From positions 124,001 through 188,000 of the forward strand of contig NZ_JAUFPR010000008.1 of NCBI RefSeq assembly GCF_030409325.1: a stretch of 64,000 nt of DNA, in the 5' to 3' direction. Below, in pieces: positions 60,380 to 64,000 of this stretch. The translations under genes were made by a program, and so were the position numbers. How positions within the stretch are numbered: the stretch's first letter is position 1; every line of letters begins with the position of its first letter. This DNA is from Mucilaginibacter aquaedulcis. GTDB taxonomy: Bacteria; Bacteroidota; Bacteroidia; Sphingobacteriales; Sphingobacteriaceae. Below the pieces are notes generated by a model. The model worked only from the letters and a program-made list of their open reading frames with translations. It had not been told where the DNA came from and ran no database searches.

Positions 60380-61132
60380 CTACTGCCAGTCTTTCAAAAA
60401 ATCTGAAAAGCCGATTTTGTATTGCTCTGTAACAGGAATGGTGGTTTCTCCAATCTGAACGGTATTTTTGGTTACCGATTTAACAGCATTCCTGGCTATG
60501 ATGAACGACCTGTGAATACGGAGAAAGCCAGCAGGCGAAAGCTTTTCTTCCAAACTTTTTAGGCTTGTTAAGGTAAGTAAGGGTTTGTCGTGGTTTTTCA
60601 GAAATAGCTTTACGTAATCCTTCAATCCTTCTATATAGAGGATATCCTCTGTGTTGATTTTTACCAGCTGATAGTCGATCTTTAAATAAATATAATTTTT
60701 TTCGGCTTTGTGATCGGCTGGGTTTAAGTTGTTGCTCTGGCTGCTGTTTTGCAGCATAATGAAATAGTCGTATGCCTTTGCGGCTGCCTTTGAAAAATCG
60801 ACAAAGCTGAAGGGTTTCAGTAAATAATCTAATGCGTCAACCTTAAAGCCTTCAAGGGCATAATGGTCATAGGCCGTTGTAAATACTATGCGCAGGCTTT
60901 TTTTCTTTCCTGATTGCTCAATGATCCTGGCCAGCTCAACACCGCTTAAGTCAGCCATCCTGATATCTAAAAATATCAATTGTATATCCGGTTGCGCGTG
61001 AATTGCCTTTAGTGCCTCTACAGCATTAGTATAAGTCCCCTTTAAAGTTAAAAAGGGGGTTTGCTCAATATAAGAAGCCACCAGTTTAAGAGCTACCGGT
61101 TCATCGTCAACGGCTATACAGTTAATGATCAT
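60380..61132 (-). CDS. LytTR family response regulator
   Basis: The 250-residue regulator has an N-terminal receiver (acidic pair Asp9-Asp10, phospho-acceptor Asp56 in LIFLDIRMADLSGVE, TTAYDHYALEGF, Lys in LLKPFSF) and a C-terminal LytTR DNA-binding domain from about residue 150 (YIYLKIDYQLVKINTEDILY, RIHRSFIIARNAV). It binds promoters after phosphorylation by the kinase encoded by 61129-62187, whose stop it overlaps (ATGA). Target genes may include the downstream receptor. Confidence 0.95.
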   Translation of the reverse strand: MIINCIAVDDEPVALKLVASYIEQTPFLTLKGTYTNAVEALKAIHAQPDIQLIFLDIRMADLSGVELARIIEQSGKKKSLRIVFTTAYDHYALEGFKVDALDYLLKPFSFVDFSKAAAKAYDYFIMLQNSSQSNNLNPADHKAEKNYIYLKIDYQLVKINTEDILYIEGLKDYVKLFLKNHDKPLLTLTSLKSLEEKLSPAGFLRIHRSFIIARNAVKSVTKNTVQIGETTIPVTEQYKIGFSDFLKDWQ

Positions 61133-62187
61133 TTGAAATCGAAAATTAATACTACGGTGAATTCCCTGGCAGCTTCGTTCCGTTCTACACTTAAAGTGTA
61201 TCGTCCGTGATAAAGCAGATCGAGCCTTCGTTTGGTGTTTACAATACCGATGCCATTACTATCTTCCAGATATGCCGATTTTTCTTCAAACAGGGAATTT
61301 TTGATCTCTAGTTTCAATTTATCTGCGGTCTGGCTTATATCTATATAAATATAACTTGGGTGAACAGAACTGATACCATGCTTAAACGCGTTTTCAATAA
61401 AGGGAAGAAAAAGCATAGGAGCAACCTCGTGGTTTTTGAGATCGGCTTGTTTTTCAAAAATTATCTGTACATCATCACTCAGCCTTAACTTCATGAGCTT
61501 GATGTAATCCTCCACAAACTTGATCTCTTTTTCCAGGCTGGTGAGGTTGTTTTTGTTTTCGTAGATAACATAACGCATCATGTGCGACAGGGTATAAACC
61601 GCATCCTTTGCCGCCGCAGGGTTACTGTCAGACAGCGCGTATATAGTATGCAGAATATTGAAAAAGAAGTGAGGATTGATTTGTGCCCTTAAAAAGGAAA
61701 GCTCCGAACTGATCTTCTCCTGCTGTGTAGCCTGAAAAACGGCTTGATCGGCTTTTATCTTCTTGGATACCGCTATGATTGTGCTTACCCCCAGTATTAC
61801 AAGTGCTGATATGATTGTCCAGTAGTTATAGCTGTGATCATCGCCTGATGATTTTTTACCTAAATTCTTGAAGAGTTTCCCCATCGCTGCCTTACACCCT
61901 GTAACATCATCAAGCCAGTTATTAAGATAAACCATCAATACAAGAAGGGCTATCATCAGGAGCACAAACACCACAACCCTGTTTTTATAAAGGAGTTTTG
62001 GTGTAAAAAACAGCATGTTGGAGTAAAACAAAGCTGCCCATACCATATGAACCAATACCTGTTTCACCCAAAATTCGCCGGGCAGCCTTATAGGCCACGA
62101 TAATGGAAACAGCATCAGCGCAAAAAGGCAGGTCACTATGTAAAAGTGTACCGAAAAGAAAATTTTCTTTAAGCTTGAAAAAGCCAT
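61129..62187 (-). CDS. LytS/YehU-type sensor histidine kinase
   Basis: The protein has 352 residues with four membrane helices (about residues 9-30, 43-61, 70-88 and 122-140). The phospho-acceptor His173 lies in RAQINPHFFFNILHTIYAL, the signature of the His_kinase domain (PF06580), followed by an ATPase part with MLFLPFIENAFKHGIS (N box) and DSNGIGIVNTKRRLDLLY (G box). No separate extracellular sensor domain is visible, so it senses within or near the membrane. It is coupled to the LytTR regulator by a four-base overlap, the standard pair. Confidence 0.95.
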   Translation of the reverse strand: MAFSSLKKIFFSVHFYIVTCLFALMLFPLSWPIRLPGEFWVKQVLVHMVWAALFYSNMLFFTPKLLYKNRVVVFVLLMIALLVLMVYLNNWLDDVTGCKAAMGKLFKNLGKKSSGDDHSYNYWTIISALVILGVSTIIAVSKKIKADQAVFQATQQEKISSELSFLRAQINPHFFFNILHTIYALSDSNPAAAKDAVYTLSHMMRYVIYENKNNLTSLEKEIKFVEDYIKLMKLRLSDDVQIIFEKQADLKNHEVAPMLFLPFIENAFKHGISSVHPSYIYIDISQTADKLKLEIKNSLFEEKSAYLEDSNGIGIVNTKRRLDLLYHGRYTLSVERNEAAREFTVVLIFDFK

Positions 62188-62560
62188 ATTGGGTTTTTAC
62201 TATAAAAGTAACAGAAAAAATAGTGCGTTTTGTTTCTCAGGCAAAACGCACCTTACTATATCAAAATAGTAATCAACTAAATCCCATCTCACCGGGATGA
62301 TACAAATGACACAATAATTTTCATATCTGGAAAATGGAATAGACGGCTTAGGCTGTTTCATAGACAGAATGGCTGCTTTGATCTATTGCGTTGTTACCCA
62401 TGCTGGAATATGGTACAAAAGGGCTCATATTAAGCGTAAATAAAGCTGATTTTACGGCCGTAGATATAAAAACGGGTTTCGTCTATTTTTAAGGGCCTAC
62501 CGTCTATTCGGCAAATTTTGATCAAATGAATTGTCTTGATTTGTTTAAAAGATCCGCAAA
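62188..62560. other. Divergent intergenic region
   Basis: No gene is seen. It separates the divergent kinase and receptor genes and must hold both promoters. AT-rich, with a run TTTTGATCAAATGAATTG close to 62520. Confidence 0.4.
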
Positions 62561-64000
62561 ATGAAACCTGAAAATTATAAACTGCAACTATATAAGGCAA
62601 CTAAGTTATGGCCTGTTAAATTAATATTTTGGTTCCTTTTTGTTCCCGGAATTGTACATGCACAAGGTCGCGAACAAACAGGAATGCCCGCCGGGGTTCC
62701 TAAAAACGGTGGTACACTATCCGGAACCGTGATAGATTCCCTGACAAAGAAACCGTTGGATTACTCTACCGTTAGTTTGTTTAAAACGGGCGTGGCAGCC
62801 CCCTTAAATGGCAGCCTTACCGATGAAAAAGGGAATTTTAAAATTACCAATGTTGCTCCGGGCAGTTACCGCATTCAAATCGCGTTTATTGGTTATGCCA
62901 CCAAAACAATTAATAGCATTGTTTTAACGGAAGCAAAACCCGACAAAAACTTGGGGCAGGTAATTGTTGCCCCGAGCGCCAAAATGCTGGCCGCTGTTGA
63001 GGTAACCGGCCAAAAGGCACTGATAGAAAACCATATTGATAAGCTGGTTTTTAATGCCGAAAAGGATGTGACCAGCACCGGAGGCAATGCCTCAGACATG
63101 CTGCGGAAGGTACCTATGGTATCAGTTGATATGGATGGAAACGTTGCTTTAAGAGGGAGCCAGAACGTGCGTATCCTGATAAACGGAAAACCTTCGGGCG
63201 CGCTCGTGACCAATGCCGCGGATGTATTGAAATCAATGCCTTCAGATCAGATCAAGAATATTGAGGTTATCACCTCGCCATCGGCCAAGTATGATGCGGA
63301 AGGTTCGGCCGGTATCATCAATATTGTAACCAAGAAAAAAGAAGTTTCGGGTGTTAGCGGTTCCGTTAGCGCAGGCATAGGTACCCGTCAAAACAATGAG
63401 AGCGGTAACATCAGCTTTAACAAAAATAAACTGAGCCTTACTGCCAACTTTGGTTATAACACAGGATGGCCGCAAACAACGTACACCGCGTTTAGCAGTC
63501 AGAATACGGAGTTGGGAACATCATCATCATCCAGCGGACAAAATACTTCAAACAGGCACTTCACTAACGGATCGGCATCATTGGGTTATGATTTTGATAA
63601 CAATAACACCTTGTCATCTTCCTTTAGCATGAGGGGCGGAGCATTTAAAAATAACGGTAGCAGTACCAACAGTAACACTTCTGCCGAAGAAGGAACGGTT
63701 GATTATACAGCCTTAACCAGTAACGAATTTAAAATTTCAAACTTTGACTGGAATACCGATTTTACGCACAAATTTAAAAAGGAGGGTGAAGAGCTGAGCT
63801 TTGCCGTACAATGGACTCATGGTACTTCTGATATTAATTACCTTTCTGAATATACAGCTTTTACGCAAAATCAGCAGGCAACCAATAACGGGATCAACAA
63901 TGAATATACCTTTCAGGCAGATTATGTGCTGCCCATAAGTAAGGTATTTAAACTGGAAACCGGTGCCAAAAGTATTTTAAGGCGAATTACAAGCGAATAC
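62561..64000 (+). CDS. Outer-membrane beta-barrel receptor with carboxypeptidase-like domain, 5' part
   Basis: Partial: 480 codons to the window edge. A signal peptide (KLIFWFLFVPGIVHAQ) is followed by a CarboxypepD_reg-like domain (GTLSGTVIDSLTKKPLDYST, NFKITNVAPGSYRIQIAFIG). The plug comes next: VFNAEKDVTSTGGNASDMLR, MVSVDMDGNVALRGSQNVRI, LINGKPSGALVTNAADVLKS, AKYDAEGSAGIINIVTKK. After it barrel strands start. This is the layout of the outer membrane beta-barrel family (TonB-dependent-receptor-like, with IKNIEVIT-SPSAKYDAEG). The substrate is unknown. It is divergent from the LytTR/kinase pair, which may regulate it. Confidence 0.92.
   Translation, partial: MKPENYKLQLYKATKLWPVKLIFWFLFVPGIVHAQGREQTGMPAGVPKNGGTLSGTVIDSLTKKPLDYSTVSLFKTGVAAPLNGSLTDEKGNFKITNVAPGSYRIQIAFIGYATKTINSIVLTEAKPDKNLGQVIVAPSAKMLAAVEVTGQKALIENHIDKLVFNAEKDVTSTGGNASDMLRKVPMVSVDMDGNVALRGSQNVRILINGKPSGALVTNAADVLKSMPSDQIKNIEVITSPSAKYDAEGSAGIINIVTKKKEVSGVSGSVSAGIGTRQNNESGNISFNKNKLSLTANFGYNTGWPQTTYTAFSSQNTELGTSSSSSGQNTSNRHFTNGSASLGYDFDNNNTLSSSFSMRGGAFKNNGSSTNSNTSAEEGTVDYTALTSNEFKISNFDWNTDFTHKFKKEGEELSFAVQWTHGTSDINYLSEYTAFTQNQQATNNGINNEYTFQADYVLPISKVFKLETGAKSILRRITSEY

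Noticed and set aside
60214..60432. 72-codon plus-strand ORF across the tRNA fragment
   Set aside because: It runs through the tRNA T-arm and the terminator hairpin and is antisense to the LytTR gene end.

Overview
The window reads as chromosomal DNA of a Bacteroidota bacterium, most likely Sphingobacteriaceae and close to Mucilaginibacter or Pedobacter. This rests on the gene families (DUF932, DUF1543, DUF4142, BamA-like, MobC/relaxase remnants, PE-Lig-Pol LigD, outer-membrane-receptor family), the AT-rich spacers and the LytTR/YehU two-component pair. It is inferred without any database search.

Almost everything left of about 60.29 kb looks like one large accessory region. Its right edge carries a tyrosine recombinase (58796-60031, minus) and, 215 bp from its start, an isolated 3' part of a tRNA-Ala gene (60247-60286) followed by a tRNA-type terminator. 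That is the classic scar of integration into a tRNA gene. The left edge is outside the window. To the right lie core-type genes: a LytTR response regulator, its histidine kinase and the start of a large outer-membrane receptor.

Layout. 0-7 kb: mobile-element genes, with a DUF932 gene split by a complete 2341-bp group II intron whose removal restores a 355-codon frame, then a decayed mobC-mobB mobilisation module. 7-12.6 kb: a lipoprotein with NHL-like repeats, a three-gene overlapping operon (FAD/NAD(P)-binding protein, DUF1543, HD hydrolase) and small stress-type proteins. 12.6-22.3 kb: a redox cluster (amidohydrolase, medium-chain and zinc alcohol dehydrogenases, four SDRs of which one has a Tat-type leader, DUF4142, DUF6496, a flavodoxin-fold reductase) with broken small genes between them. 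22.5-31 kb: a very AT-rich, badly decayed prophage (terminase fragment, structural-gene debris, many tiny ORFs) that starts with an unusual array of about five phased hairpins. 31-41 kb: DksA-like and DUF72 pair, DUF1003, a broken sigma factor, a FAD monooxygenase with an early stop codon, a cold-shock protein, an AI-2E permease, a BamA-like protein and a fatty-acid desaturase. 42-51 kb: a DNA-repair block with LigD, exonuclease III, a membrane-anchored XseA-like protein and Ku, plus several small unknown proteins. 51-57 kb: glucan branching enzyme, DUF892 ferritin-like protein, large catalase and an ankyrin protein. 57-60 kb: DUF1016 nuclease and integrase.

Taken together, the intact genes fit a desiccation/oxidative-stress survival island: end joining (Ku + LigD) with end-processing nucleases, peroxide removal (catalase, DUF892), carbonyl and quinone detoxification (SDR/MDR set), membrane-lipid desaturation and glycogen branching. 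Small genes in the same island are often broken by single-base indels or stops, so the island appears to be turning over, although assembly error must be excluded for the homopolymer cases.
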